Part shown: piece after piece, positions 1-11,684 of the stretch
How the letters are laid out: each line of letters starts with the position of its first letter
How positions within the stretch are numbered: position 1 is the first letter of the stretch
NCBI GenBank assembly: GCA_014529385.2
Contig: CM043969.1
Coordinates: 11,137,001 to 11,201,000, forward strand
DNA length: 64,000 nucleotides
Direction: 5' to 3'
Source: Adiantum capillus-veneris
Lineage: Eukaryota > Streptophyta > Polypodiopsida > Polypodiales > Pteridaceae
Position numbers and translations under genes: made by a program
Notes under the pieces: generated by a model
Databases searched by the model: none
What the model saw: the letters and a program-made list of their open reading frames with translations, nothing else
What the model was told of the DNA's origin: nothing

Positions 1-111
1 TAAACCAAGATAATCCAAAAGAACTTCGCAATTCCTACCCAACCCATATCAACTTCGCAAGCTATAATAAATGGAAAAAAATGTGTCACAAAATTGTGCA
101 ATCATGGGGCT

Positions 112-2187
112 TTACTCTAATTTTGGATATGTGCGTTCATGGCTAAGAGCATTGTAGACATCTACTTTGCCTAGGACGGGTTGATCTATGAACATGTTTT
201 CATTTTGTCTCAATCCAAGAATTCTCAAGGCAATGAAGTACAAGTGCTTGCAAGCCAAATAAGATTTTTTCTTGGCCTCCCTGTTGATGAAATCAGGGCA
301 TGTGCAGTAGGGTTCATCCTTGATGTGCACCTCATACACTCCCACATGTCCGTCTATTGCGTGATGCTCAACCTTGAAGACTTCATGTGCTTTGTCTACA
401 AGGCATTTCTCTTCAATCACCTTAGCCTTTCAACAAAGAACAAGACCAATTTTCTTAGGTCCCTCCTCTGAAATGGAAGTCCAAAATTTGACTCTTATGT
501 CATTTCTTAGTATTGAACCATTGCTACCTGCTTTTGTTGAAGCAGAAGAGGAATCACCTCCACCCTTGGGAGAAGTTTTCATTGTTGTTGCACTCTCTCA
601 ATCTTTTCCAACTGTCTCCACTAGAAATCCTCCTTCCAGCAATACCTCAACTTCTACATCGGTGAGATTTATTCCTAGATCAATCAACCAAATTGTTGGA
701 GGAGGAGCTGGACTCGGTTCTATATTATGATCCACCACATAGCAATGAAAAACATGCGTGGGACAAAAGCAAAACCACTGCGTGAGTAATCCATTTGAAT
801 GCTTTCTATACCTTTCATAAGATGGTGCATGAGTCCCTTTACTAAATGCCACTATATTTTGTCCACATCTTTTTCCACTGTTAGAGGTGCCATTGCATGT
901 TACATGATTGCCGAGAGGGGTTCTTCTAATTGCCCACATAGCTTCATCGACCTTCCATTCAAAAACACAAAATTTTGTCTTCTCTTTGGAATTTTCACTC
1001 TTCCATGTGTTGTGTGGTCATGTGTTTCTGCATTGTACTCTAGTCTATGTGTCAATTCATCCTCAACATCAATCACAATTGATGGCCCTCGCTTTTGCAA
1101 AACAATTTATTTGTCTCCTTCAAGAGGCGTGTGAGCCTTATACATGGTGTTCCAAATGTAGCTCATTTACTACACTTATCACTTGCGTTGGACTAAAGAT
1201 AACTCTCTCCTTGAGTCTCTCTAGTGAAGGACAATTTCCAATATGTTTATTTTGAGAGTAAGAAACTGCTTCGTGCTTTGTAGTATTACATTTTCCATAT
1301 CTGAAGTACATGCGTCATATAATGAGATTTAAAAAAAAAACCCTTCACTTGCAAACCCGCTACCATGCTTGTTCTCGGCCAAGTTGGTTCTTGGAGTGTT
1401 TGCCCCATTAACACTTGTCTCTACTGCTATCATGATGCTCCCTCAATGTGCAATAAACACCTCCCACCAACACAACCAAGAGTACATTGCAGAAATGTTT
1501 TTATCCATGCAATTTCCATTGCGCCACCATTGTCGAAGGAGATGTGACTTTGCCGCAGATTCCTCTTTAGAGGGGGCTAAACGCCACTTTTCACACGTCT
1601 TTGTGAGTTTGTTGAGATGAAGAGACAATGTACTTTGTGGTATGCACCACCATGTTTTTTTTCTAATAAAAAAGGCAAGATCGCTCTCAATGTTGTAGAA
1701 CATTATCTTTACCACCATTGAACACAGTGCGAATTGAATTCCAATTGGCTTGAGCTTCATCTGCCATGAATCCATGGAGATCCACTCTCTCACACCCATG
1801 ACCCTCCATAACTTCATTTATGCAGTTCCAAAAAAGAATTTTTGCTTCCATGTCTTCCTTTGCTCTCCAAAGAGTTGTTCCTTGCTTGGACTGGTAAGGT
1901 CTATGTAGGGAACATCCACCAAGGGAGTAGCCACGCCACTCAAATTGGAGATTTTCATCTTTGACTAGCACCACAAACTTTGTAGAGAGAGATTTGTCCA
2001 CAACATAAAACTCCTCTCCCGAGTGATTTTTGTGATGCAACATGCTCGTGTAGATATTTAACCCCAAAAATAATATTCCCATTGGTAAAGGGAAAATCCC
2101 TTTTGAAAAGAAGGGAATACTGTAGTACATGACATGATAGTAGAGTTGAAAAATCCCTTTTGAAAAGAATGGAATACTGTAGTACAT
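112..2187 (-). pseudogene. Decayed MULE/SWIM-type transposase-like gene
   Basis: Minus-strand coding debris in several frames. The clearest part is a SWIM zinc finger at about 310-244: CxC (residues 39 and 41 of the 102-aa piece at 420-112) followed by CxH (residues 57 and 59). Upstream (2187-1687) is a piece reading GFMADEAQANWNSIRTVF, similar to the region around a catalytic Asp in plant MULE-like DDE proteins, followed by a WWRNGN segment near 1530. A Cys-rich piece lies at 939-598. The order of DDE-like part then SWIM finger matches MULE/FAR1-type proteins. Frames change several times and stops intervene, so it is dead. No terminal inverted repeats were found. It could instead derive from a domesticated host SWIM protein. 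Confidence 0.5.
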
Positions 2188-2206
2188 GACATGATAGTAG
2201 AGTTGA
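2093..2206. repeat. 57-bp tandem duplication (2 copies)
   Basis: Two nearly identical 57-bp units start at 2093 and 2150 (each begins AAAATCCCTTTTGAAAAGAA). They differ at about one position, so the duplication is recent relative to the decayed gene it sits in. Confidence 0.85.
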
Positions 2207-2486
2207 AAAATGATAAGTACTTAAGCTTAAGGCAAGCGAGCTCAAGAAGATGTACAAAGCTCGTAAAAAAGGCAAATGGGCGGTTTACCGAGGCGGTAAA
2301 GCCATCGTCTAGGAGTTTCGAACTGCTAGACCAGTCTTCGTCCCCTGACCCCTCGTAGGATTTGCTCTTTCCTTTTCTCATTGGACCCTCAACCCTTAAC
2401 CGAGATGTATGTCTCTTAGTACAAGCCCGACATAATGTTTTGTTTCTGGTCCCATAGGTCATATTTGACCTTCGTGAACAATAATC

Positions 2487-2490
<4 letters not shown>

Positions 2491-2567
<77 letters not shown>
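2491..2567. repeat. (CT)n microsatellite
   Basis: A pure CT tract of 77 bases. Reading frames running through it on the minus strand are translated repeat, not genes. Confidence 0.98.
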
Positions 2568-2568
<1 letters not shown>

Positions 2569-2849
2569 ACTGCGCAACACTCTGTGAGCCAGCACTGAAT
2601 ATGAGCCATGGATAACTGAGAAATCTTCCCTTCTTGGTCGCCTCTCTTTGAGCTGTGTAGCGCCCGCCCGGAGCCTTTTTTCCCACTCGCTGCCCCTACA
2701 CTCACTGCCTGTGCCATGCTCTTCCTTTGTTTTCCCTTCCTTCACACACATTGGGTGGCCATTGAATTAATGGAATTTTGTTATTAACTTGGGTGGCCAC
2801 AACCCCTTACTTTGGGTGGCCATTGCTATTGGGCCCTTGGGCACCATAG

Positions 2850-3790
2850 TGTCCTTGGGGCAGGTGGCCCTCAAAGGGCACCAACTTGAGCATACTCTTC
2901 ATCGCTCCACTGCCTTCACGCTGCCATGTTTGGCATTCTCTTCGCACTCGGTGAAAATAGCCTAGAGCTCCTTGCCGCAGCCGTGTTGGGGCATTACCCG
3001 TAATCGTTGCATTCTAAGAGACAATGTTCCGGACGCAAAGCTCTTCAAAAACCTTATGTACTTCTGTACGACACCAGATTTGGCGTATAAGTCACCCAAG
3101 GAATGTCCTTGCAAACCATTGGATTGCGTGTCATCTAGCATTATAAGTTCATATCAAAGCATTACCAAGCATAGTGATGACACATATATTAACTAAGGTA
3201 GTGCGGAGTTCAAATCCTCTCGGATATATAATTATCAATGCACCGCAAAAGAGAACGTTCCAAAACTTGGTCGAAGTCAAAAATTCCTAGATGGCACACC
3301 AACTGAGCCGACCAGACTGGCATCGAACTGGCCCTTGAGGAAACTTAAACTGGTAATAAGTTGGGGACCACATCTTTGATTGCTAATCTGAAAATTCCAA
3401 TGCGCTCCACAAAGTGAGCACTTCAGGCCCATGCATTCACTTCATTTATGTCCCCTTAGCTGCAGTTGCCTAATCCGGTACAGATCTGCAATTGACTCAA
3501 TCTTCAACCTACCATAACTTTTGCACCGTAGCTCCACACTATAAGCACTACAGTTCTAGATTATAATCTCCCATCTATAATCACTTCATGCTTACTCCTT
3601 TTTAGAATCATTAAGGCATCAATTAGCCCTTTTTAAGTCGTGTCTGGCATACATTACTCATAAAGGTAGCTTGTTACCAAGCCGTGAACACCAATCATTC
3701 ATCAAGTAAGCTTCAAATAAGCTCGATGTGCATCTTTTTAGTATCTTTCTTAGCATGGGAGCGGAACTGCACGACATCCATCCCCTCTGA
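2850..3790 (+). repeat. Dispersed repeat R1, copy 1
   Basis: This stretch aligns by eye, colinearly and in the same orientation, with 56750-57615. Shared blocks include GGTGGCCCTCAAAGGG near 2870, TTACCCGTAATCG near 2995, CTCCACAAAGTGAGCACTTC near 3405, GGCCCATGCATTCA near 3427, and GAGCGGAACTGCACGAC near 3760. There is no coding potential, and no terminal repeats were found. It is a diverged interspersed element of unknown class, perhaps an LTR or a non-autonomous element. Confidence 0.7.
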
Positions 3791-4759
3791 ACTTGCACAG
3801 CCTCCGGTCTATGCCAACTACACTTCAATCTACATCTATTACAAGTACCTATTAGCAGCAAGCTTAATCAGATAACATTTTTCGGGAGCTTTTATTGAAA
3901 AAACACTTATATTTTTTATAAATTGGGAATGTTGTAACTGTTATTTTCCAAATGGATAGTGTAATTAATGAGCCGGGGTTATAAGCTTCCAGATTGTATT
4001 AACTTATCCTTAGTTAGAGCTTCAGATTATTAATTTTGACCAAAGAAACCTTGGCTAAGGTATAAAGGCTAATTTTTGTGAGTTTTTTTCAAATTTTTGG
4101 ATAATAGAAACACAGCGTGAGCTAACGGCTCTCACTTCTCTCCTTCTCATGATTCCTACTCCCTTCCTAGTTGTCACATTGCAGTGCCATCTATTGCATT
4201 GCAACCGCAGGTAAGAGCTCTACGCATTGATGTAAACATTTCATGGTAATCCGTAGATTTTGGCATCGCCGATCCACGGTCTAATTTCATCATAAGTAGG
4301 ATTTTAAGCTAGAAAATCACAAGCTAAGCATAGGGCGGGTATTGGGGTATCATTGCTAAGCATTTAGATGCATTCTGGGTCAAAAGCAACTAGGTCAAAA
4401 ACTCACTGCTGTTAATAATTGCAATTTTGGTACTTGACCTAAAGTGAGATTTGAGACCATAAGCATGTGTGCTTAGGTCTTATAAACATTTCCTAGAAGT
4501 TTCGTAATGTTTGGATGTCATTTGATGCTGTAACGATTATGATTTGTTTGCCGATTAGCGATTAGCTTTTGGTGACTTAGGTCACTTGAGTGTAGCTTGA
4601 GTTAGATGCAAGTTGTCTGTTGTTTTCCAAGAGATTGACAACCTCTTGTAGCCTCTATGCACTAGTCGAGTCAGCTTCATCCCATGGATTAACAATTATG
4701 TTCGTGGTTCTCGCTATGTCTGCAATAAGATAGGAGTGAGGTTAGAAACCTGTTCCACA
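3791..4759 (+). repeat. Probable 3' part of the 5' LTR of Gypsy-C
   Basis: No gene is visible. The stretch holds a TATAAAG at about 4061 and ends in TGTTCCACA at 4759, immediately before a primer-binding-site-like sequence, as expected for the end of an LTR. The LTR start was not found and no second LTR copy is in the window, so the left limit is arbitrary. Confidence 0.35.
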
Positions 4760-4782
4760 TTTGGCATCGTTGCCGAGGATCG
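4760..4782 (+). other. Gypsy-type primer-binding site
   Basis: TTTGGCATCGTTGCCGAGG followed by ATCG is close to the TGGCGCCGTTGCCGGGGA primer-binding site of Athila-type plant Ty3/gypsy elements. It lies directly after a CA dinucleotide that would close the LTR. It sets the plus orientation of the element whose gag follows about 2 kb downstream. Confidence 0.55.
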
Positions 4783-5159
4783 AATAGACCAAACTAGGGG
4801 AAACATGAGCTTCTTGTGTAGTTGTCCTTTAACTTCCTCTAGGATCACCTAGAGTTAAAACTTTCTCTTTAAAACTGCATAGCTTAAGATTGTCGTCTTT
4901 TGCTATGTAGAGGTAGCTTGGAAGTAGATTATACTTGCTAAGTACCTTTTAGGATTGTAGGATTGTAGGATTAGATTAGGATTTTGGGAATGATTGATGG
5001 ACGAGACAAGTTTTAGGATCAAGGCTCAGAAAACCATAAAAAACAAGAAAACAGGTGTTTGTGGACACTTTCCACAACCCCATCGCAGTAGAACCTATGA
5101 GTACGGTAAGTAGAATTCGAGGTGGGATCTCAAAGCATTGCTCACTCCAAAAGAATCAA

Positions 5160-6336
5160 TTGCGAGTTGTTTATGTGAAGTTGCAAAAATTCAGATCTAT
5201 GGCTTGAAACAACACCAAAAGACAGTCAACCACTGAATCTAGCTGGAGATAACGCTCTAAAAGTTGTATGAACCAGTGGGTAAGCTTAAGGATGCATATG
5301 AGGTAAAGTTTTAAGAGTTTGCAAAAGCTCAGATTATTTACTTTTTCTTGAGATTTTTGACCAAATAAAGTTTTGACTTGACTAAGAGGCCTAAATAGGT
5401 CGTAAAAAGATTGTCCAGTGAAAAAATTGCAAAAAGTCTTCATTTTAGGCCAAAAGTAGATAATCGTGATTATTTACTTTCAGCTCAAAATTAACCAAGG
5501 CTGATACCAGAGACTCTATGCATAATTGCAAATATCTTTTGTAAAGGTTCATAGAATTTGGATCACAAAATAGACCAAAACCTTGATAAAAATTGAAATA
5601 TGTACTGATTGTCGAGAACTTTAGTGTGACTTGATAGATCTTGTTCAAATTTAGTGAAACTTGATTCAGAGGCTTAGATTGAAGTGTTAAACATGTGTAT
5701 ATGCTCTGTTGACTAAAAATATGCAAAAATTTACCAAAAGTAAATAATCGTGATTATTTACTTTTGTCCTATTTTTCAACTTTTTTGACCAACTAAGTAT
5801 ACCACCAGTTTTATCATGTTATATTGAGCACTCATATCAAATTGGGTAAGATTTGGATCTATAAAGTGGAAAATGTGGCCAGATTTGTAAAGTCAGTATG
5901 CAAACACAAAACTGTTGACAAATTGAACAGAATTGATCCAAACTTGGTGAAATTTGTCTAGGGAGCTTAAGTTGAGTTACTTAACCAGTTAGTATCACCA
6001 TTTTAGTAGAAAGTTACAAAAAATTCCATGTTGTAAATAATCGTGATTATTTACATCTACTATAAAATTGAACAATTTTGCACATTTGAGTATACCACAA
6101 GGTCAACCATATCAAGTAGACTCCACAAATCAAATTTGGTGAGACTTGGATCACAAAAGAGAGACTTAAGCCAGATTCTCAAAACCCGAGTCTGTGGACA
6201 CGAAGCATTTGATAACTTGGACAAATTTTGTTCAAACTCAATGAAACTTGTCCAGAGTCCATAACAAGGTGATTACTTGGCAAAACAAGCCTAAAAAGTG
6301 TGAAAACTGAGAAAAGTAAATAATTACGATTATTTT
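5160..6336 (+). repeat. Diverged ~285-bp tandem array with palindromic core
   Basis: A near-perfect palindrome TAAATAATCGTGATTATTTA recurs at about 5457, 5741, 6034 and 6317 (the last altered), with spacings of 284, 293 and 283 bases. A shortened unit with a half site lies near 5330. Between palindromes the units share a diverged body: TTTGGATC, AAACTTG and a GACCAA motif keep their relative positions. The array lies in the untranslated leader of Gypsy-C. The body is strongly diverged while the palindrome is retained. Confidence 0.75.
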
Positions 6337-6536
6337 CTATGAAACCTAGAGATAAGATTTTTGACTTTTGAGCTTGTACAATGTTAGAACAACATAATAC
6401 AAGGCCACTGGTCAGGTTTAGGTTCCATCGGGTCCAAATTGGTACATGTTCACTCAGTTTTCAGGTTGCATATTAGTCCTTTATCTCTTTGCAAAGGTAA
6501 AATTTGAAACTCTCATTTGCTGACTCACTTAGCTCA

Positions 6537-6737
6537 GACTGAAGTGATATACATAGACCAGTAACAATAGTTAGCAAAAATTATACGATCTTTGTGAAAG
6601 AATAGCTAACTTGATTAAAAATGATACAGGAATCAGATTGAAGTGATATACATAGACCAGTAACAATAATTAGCAAAAATTGTACGATCTTTGTGAAAGA
6701 ATAGCTAACTTGATTAAAACTGATACAGGAATCAGGT
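6537..6737 (+). repeat. 99-bp tandem duplication
   Basis: Two copies start near 6537 and 6636. Both contain GAAGTGATATACATAGACC and CGATCTTTGTGAAAGAATAG, and differ at only a few bases. The duplication lies just upstream of the Gypsy-C gag. Confidence 0.9.
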
Positions 6738-6848
6738 TACAGGCAAGGAATTGAAAGCTTTCCAGGAGTTGCATTCACGTCAAGTGGAGAAAACGGATAA
6801 CAAGTCAATCCGATAGTAAGTACTCTATCCAGGGCTTTACAAGTCTAT

Positions 6849-9825
6849 ATGAACCTTAGATCTGGTCGTATACTAGCAAATCATGGCATATTTGGAGAGA
6901 CTGCTAGTAGAGTATCCACCGAAGAAAGTGTGAATCAAGGTGATCACTTAGACACTATCTTTGAAGAAGTCTCAGACACTTATTCAGGCTCAACATCTGA
7001 AATGTCTTCCTATTCAACTCATTTAGGAACCGGAACTATAGTGCGATATAAGCACATACTCACCTTTTATAAAACTAATGGCCATGGAGTTCATGTTTAC
7101 CTGTGTCCTAATGAAGAGTATGCCATTCACATTGATGACCATGACATAGAGTTTGAAGAGGAAATAAGGGCAAACAAATAGGAAAAAGTGTATATAGATA
7201 AGAATGGTCTTAGTACTTAAAAGTTGAAAACCCTGTTGTGATAGACAAATGGGGGTTAGAGGTGAATACCATAATTCCAGATATGGCAGCAAAAGAAGGT
7301 CCACCAAATTTAGAATTTGAGGGATATGATCAAGTTGATCTAAAACCTTTGAAATGGCTTAGCACGGATAATCCTAGGATTGAAGTCTATCGTTGGGAGG
7401 ATAGGAACGTCAAGGATCTTTTGTGGACCTCTCATGCCAAATCAGGGCAGTTAAAACCCATGAAAATCATCTATATCTTCAAAATCAAAGACAAGGGTTC
7501 AACAAATCTACTAACTTACCTTTTTAGGGATTGTTATAGCAATAACTTTGTTATGATGAGCCCTAAGGAGGTAGAACGAACGAAATACCAAGGGTACTCT
7601 ATAAGAGATTGGATATTGGGCCAAGGACCAGAGACTATTCCAAGAGAGGAACTCCATGAGAGATCTATTGGGAGCAATGTTAAAAAACACAAACCTACCT
7701 AATCAAGAAGAAAATCAGGTGACACTAAAGCCAGTCTAGGGCTACATGAGTCACTATTTCCAATAGATTGGTTTGAAGGACTCGAGATAGGACCAACTGC
7801 CAGAAGAATTGGAGTTGAACCAAATAGATGTGTCAGACCAGCTGATTTTCAAAAAAAGGGTCAGAAAATACAGTGGATCTAGGGATCCATATGACCACTT
7901 AGCTAGCTTTAAGCAAGTGCTAAGAGCCGAACGCATCTTTGATTCAAATATTCAACTTGAGAGATTTGAAATGAAATTAGAAGGAAAAGCATTGACATGG
8001 TTCCAAAACATTCCATCAAGGTCAATCATGGACTTAAATACATTAGCTCAAGGATTTGTAGCTGCATGTTCCAAAACTGGGATCAAACATAATACAGTAG
8101 CTCAAATATATAGCTTCAAATAGAAACAAGGTGAGTCTGTTAGGGATTGTGCAACTAGGATGAAACAATACATTGCAAGATGCCCAGAACTAGAAATACA
8201 TGCAGAAGAAAGACTAGTGTCATTGTTTCTACAAGGATTACTGAACAAAGAACTTCATGCTATACTATATTGCAAGCAACATATGACCCTAACAGAGTGT
8301 GTATAAGATGCTATTGACTTGGGAGACAATTGTGATATTTTCAATGAAGAAGATGTCCCTAAGGATACTCATAGTGAGAAAACAGCATCCTCAAAACCAA
8401 CACAAGTGGGAACAGCTGCTGCAACACCACTAACAACCATAAAAGGTATGCTAAAAAATATGAACAAAATGATGAATGCAAAAACAACCTTTGAGGGGAC
8501 TAGGGCAAGGGATACCTCAACAGGGACAATTGGTTAGGCCACAAAAATGGTGTGCTATCAAGGGTAAATGGACCAACCATGAGACCAATGAGTGCTATTA
8601 CCGACCAAAGTATGATGGAAATGTTCAATATGTGCCCATGAGGCCACAAGGACAACCCATGTACACATATCAGCCTAATATGGCCCCATTACAAAGACCA
8701 CCAATAGATATGGAAAGACCATAACTAGTGTTGGGCCAACAACCTCTATATCCTGGACATAATGCAGTGCCTATTAAGGACATGCATTCAGAAGGAGTCA
8801 TAGATGAACAAGAACTAGTGCTTGTTACACCCTATGTGAAGCGTAGTCCATCTACAGTAATGGTAGAAAGGGAGTGGTATAATTCACATCCACCTCCAAT
8901 GGAATAACCTGTGACTTATGCTACACCAGAGCTTACACCGATGTACTATGTAGCTAATCAAGGTGTTAGAACTCCTATGGTAAGACCCATGATTAAGCCA
9001 AGGACTGGAAACGGCTATAACTGTGGTGCAGATGATCATTGGAAAAATGAATGCCCAAAACCCGACAAGAACATTAAGCCAATTGAAGCTTTTTGTACAC
9101 AATCTTGCAAAAAGGGGAGACACTTCCCTAAAGACTATCCAAAAAATCCCTTAAACAAGGGAAAAAGAGTAGTGAATGTAGTCCAAGTGATACCGAGTAG
9201 CTCATCGAAGAGTGAACCTATTGTCCCAGTCAAGGTGATCACTAGAGCCCAAGCTAGGAAAAAGAAACATAGCTCCTCTGATGAATCAGAGAACACTAAA
9301 AGTTCCTCTCAAAAGACCAAGAAAAGAAGAAGCCAAAGGTATGAGATGAGGAAACACAAACAAAGGGTTGAAATCGAGGAGAAAGCCAAGAAACTATTCC
9401 ATGAAAAAGTGAAAGAAACGGGAAGTGAAATCAAAGAAAACACAATGAAATCTGGAGGATCAATTTTGGTAGACAAATTTTTTGAGCCTATTAATGCAAC
9501 CTTGGAAGCTTACCAAGCAGGACTTAAAGCAGACCAAAACATGGAAAACAAATGGAAAAACTATCCTTCTCCAGATATGGAAGTAGCTAAGCTTGAAGCT
9601 TATCAAAATTTGTTAAGAATTACTCAAGAGATGCTGGAAAAACAAAAACCCAAGCTTGAGAGTCTAGCAAAACCTGAGGAGTTTGTGGTAGAAACCAGTA
9701 AAGAGAATTTCAAAGTGGTGGTAGAACCCCACCTTGAAACTAAAGAGCCAGGACTCATAGTGTCTGACAGTGAAGACGCCTCAGATGGAATTCCATTTGT
9801 GGAGGAAGACTGGCCAAGACATTAA
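6849..9825 (+). pseudogene. Gypsy-C gag, disrupted
   Basis: The start at 6849 opens with MNLRSGR, a common gypsy gag beginning. Open pieces follow at 6849-7181, 7238-7702, 7809-8123, 8319-8724 and 8911-9825. The retrotransposon gag domain spans about 7880-8290 (LEGKALTWFQNIP, then QGESVRDCATRMKQYIARCP, then LVSLFLQGLLNKELH), with in-frame stops at about 8121 and 8304. Two zinc-knuckle remnants lie near 9015-9130: in the first the leading Cys is Gly (GYNCGADDHWKNEC), in the second the last Cys is Tyr. A Lys/Glu-rich, probably coiled-coil region follows to an acidic end (VSDSEDASD). Gag would coat the element RNA; this copy cannot make it. Confidence 0.7.
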
Positions 9826-9980
9826 TGGAAAAAGGTAAGGGAGATTAATGATGGAAGCATAAACTTGAAGTGGGCTCCTATAGAGGAAGTTTGGTTAGAC
9901 CATTTGTCATGCCAAGGGTAGGACTATAGAAGGGCACGGCCTTGGCCAAGGGCCGATAGATACACATGCGGTATAGGGGC

Positions 9981-10013
9981 TATATATAGGAGGGCCAAGG
10001 GCCTATATATAGG
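9981..10013 (+). promoter_or_regulatory. Two TATATATAGG TATA-like boxes
   Basis: TATATATAGG occurs at 9981-9990 and 10004-10013 on either side of GGGCCAAGGGCC. They lie about 160-190 bases upstream of a CT tract, an arrangement often seen in plant core promoters and 5' leaders. No coding region recognisable as a gene follows, so this may be the promoter of another LTR fragment. Confidence 0.3.
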
Positions 10014-10164
10014 TATGGTTGGGTGGTTATTGGCATGTCTATCTCCCTATGCCCTTTCATTGGTATGAGAGCATAGGGGAGAGCAGCCATGGAGGGAAGG
10101 GGAAGGAGATTTGCATGGCTTCTCTCTTTCTCTCATGCGAGAGCAAGGCCTCTCTTCTCTCATG

Positions 10165-10169
<5 letters not shown>

Positions 10170-10239
<70 letters not shown>
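10170..10239. repeat. (CT)n microsatellite
   Basis: A pure CT tract of about 70 bases. The frames across it encode only Ser-Leu or Arg-Glu repeats. Confidence 0.98.
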
Positions 10240-10241
<2 letters not shown>

Positions 10242-11310
10242 GTCGGGACGGAGGAGGAGACTGTGCTTGCATGTTATGCCGTGCAAAGGTCGAGATCGAG
10301 ATTGACATGAAAACAGGGGCACTGCGGGCATGTCCGCTTAATCGGGGTCGAAGACGAAGCAAGGACTAACTATGTAGAGCCCGTCATGCAACCCTTTGCT
10401 CGGCCTCGCCTGTTATGCCTCCCGCGCTGCTTGTACTGCCGCCATGGCTTTGCAAAAACAAAGCGCGATTTTTTTGAAAAAACTTTTGTGACTGGCCACC
10501 CTAATTTTGGGGCACCCCCACCCAATTAAGGGTTGAAGCCCACGACGAGGGTCGGCAAGGCTATCCACAGCTGATCGACATGCAAATTCGACCTGGTTTT
10601 TGGGGTTTTTTGGGCGATTTTCTCACATCCCTCCACTTTCACAACCCCGACACAGAGACAATAGCAAAGACGATATTGCTATTGATTCGAGGATCATAGA
10701 CGCATTGATCGGCAAGGCTACAACCTACCATGGTAGGGAACATGGTTACAAATACAACCAAATCGTATATCCTTTAGCACAGCTCGAGATTCAGCAGCAG
10801 CAGGGAACATCTGCATGGATACGAAAAGCTTAGCATGCACGTTCATGCATCATGCAAAAGATCAACGGCACGACAAGTCGAGTCACATGATTAACAAGGT
10901 ATGCATAGATTTTCTTTTTGTTTGGTAAATGTTTCAAAATGCTGCTTAGTTATATCATGCAACAGAGGTGAGCACACTTTAAGCACTCCAAGCACAAGCA
11001 TGATTTGTGACAGTTATCTGAAGCATTCAAATTTTGTTGCCTACATTATTGGCAAGGGCCAATTATTAGTTGCAAGCTCGCATCAAGCACGGCTCGAGTA
11101 CACACAGTCTCGATCAGAAGCATGGCTTCTACTGAGTGCCTTGATAGAGCACGCCCATCAACGATTCAAGTTTTCTCCAAAGGCAAGGAAAACCGGCAAT
11201 GTTTCAGCATCTCAAGGAGACAGTCACGGCCTATTACTAGACTTGTGGCAAGTGGCAAAGGTGTTTGGCATGGCTGACCATTTGTTCCAGATTGAGATGC
11301 TAATTGTTTT
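10240..11310. other. Unassigned stretch, no recognised gene
   Basis: Open frames at 10600-10833 and 10901-11320 (plus) show no domain, motif or family that I recognise, and composition does not mark them as coding. A GGCCACCCTAATTTTGGGG block near 10493 faintly recalls the GGTGGCC motifs at the start of R1. Confidence 0.4.
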
Positions 11311-11615
11311 TGTTGGGTGAAGAAGGGAGTGAGGGAAGCTATAGACGCGCACACACACACACACCCATAGATGCACACACACACATCAAGAAGCTTGATA
11401 GCTTGAAGCTCCCTCATTTTTTTATAAGAAGTTCAAGTGTGAGTATGAGAGAAAGATACGAGTCTCCCTAAGTACAACGTACCACCACACATGCGTATAG
11501 TGTGTATATGTGGTTACACGGGGAAAAAACCTCTAGCCAACACTAGAGTAAAAAATGCCCATGTATAGGGAAACGGTTCACGTCAAAACTACCCGAGGGA
11601 CATGTGAGTGTAACA
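11311..11615 (-). repeat. 3' LTR of Copia-1 (probable limits)
   Basis: Read on the minus strand it starts TGTTACACTCACATGTCCC just after a polypurine tract and probably ends CCCAACA at 11311, giving TG...CA ends and about 305 bp. It contains GGGCATTTTTTAC and GAGGTTTTTTCCCC blocks, present in the same order in the Copia-3 LTR. A CA microsatellite (about 11345-11390) lies near its end. The 11311 end is inferred from TG/CA symmetry; no 5' LTR is in the window to confirm it. Confidence 0.5.
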
Positions 11616-11626
11616 AACCCCCCTGG
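11616..11626 (-). other. Polypurine tract of Copia-1
   Basis: Minus-strand CCAGGGGGGTTTG immediately precedes the TG that opens the LTR. This is where plus-strand DNA synthesis would be primed, and it anchors the LTR edge at 11615. Confidence 0.6.
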
Positions 11627-11684
11627 AGTGAATGATGTGAACATGTACAGGGAGGTGACGGATCAGCCCCACATGGTAACAATC

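Larger units (their letters stand above)
4760..9920 (+). mobile_element. Gypsy-C: Ty3/gypsy element, gag only, no pol seen
   Basis: The element runs from a primer-binding site at 4760 through a 2-kb untranslated leader with tandem repeats to a broken gag (6849-9825). After gag there are about 80 bases of possible continuation, then unrelated sequence with TATA motifs. No protease, RT, RNase H or integrase is visible before 9920 or in the next kilobase. It is either truncated in its 3' half or a non-autonomous gag-only derivative. The 3' LTR was not identified. Confidence 0.55.

Noticed and set aside
2058-2751. Long minus-strand frames with Arg-Glu repeats
   Set aside because: They are translated CT/GA microsatellite with unrelated ends; the same applies at 10019-10369, 34205-34450 and 44680-45177.
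3195-3225. tRNA-like B box (GAGTTCAAATCC)
   Set aside because: There is no A box at the right distance and no cloverleaf; the other R1 copy at 56750-57615 lacks the motif, so a tRNA or SINE is not supported.
10901-11320. 139-aa plus-strand frame
   Set aside because: It overlaps the inferred edge of the Copia-1 LTR and shows no protein features beyond being open.
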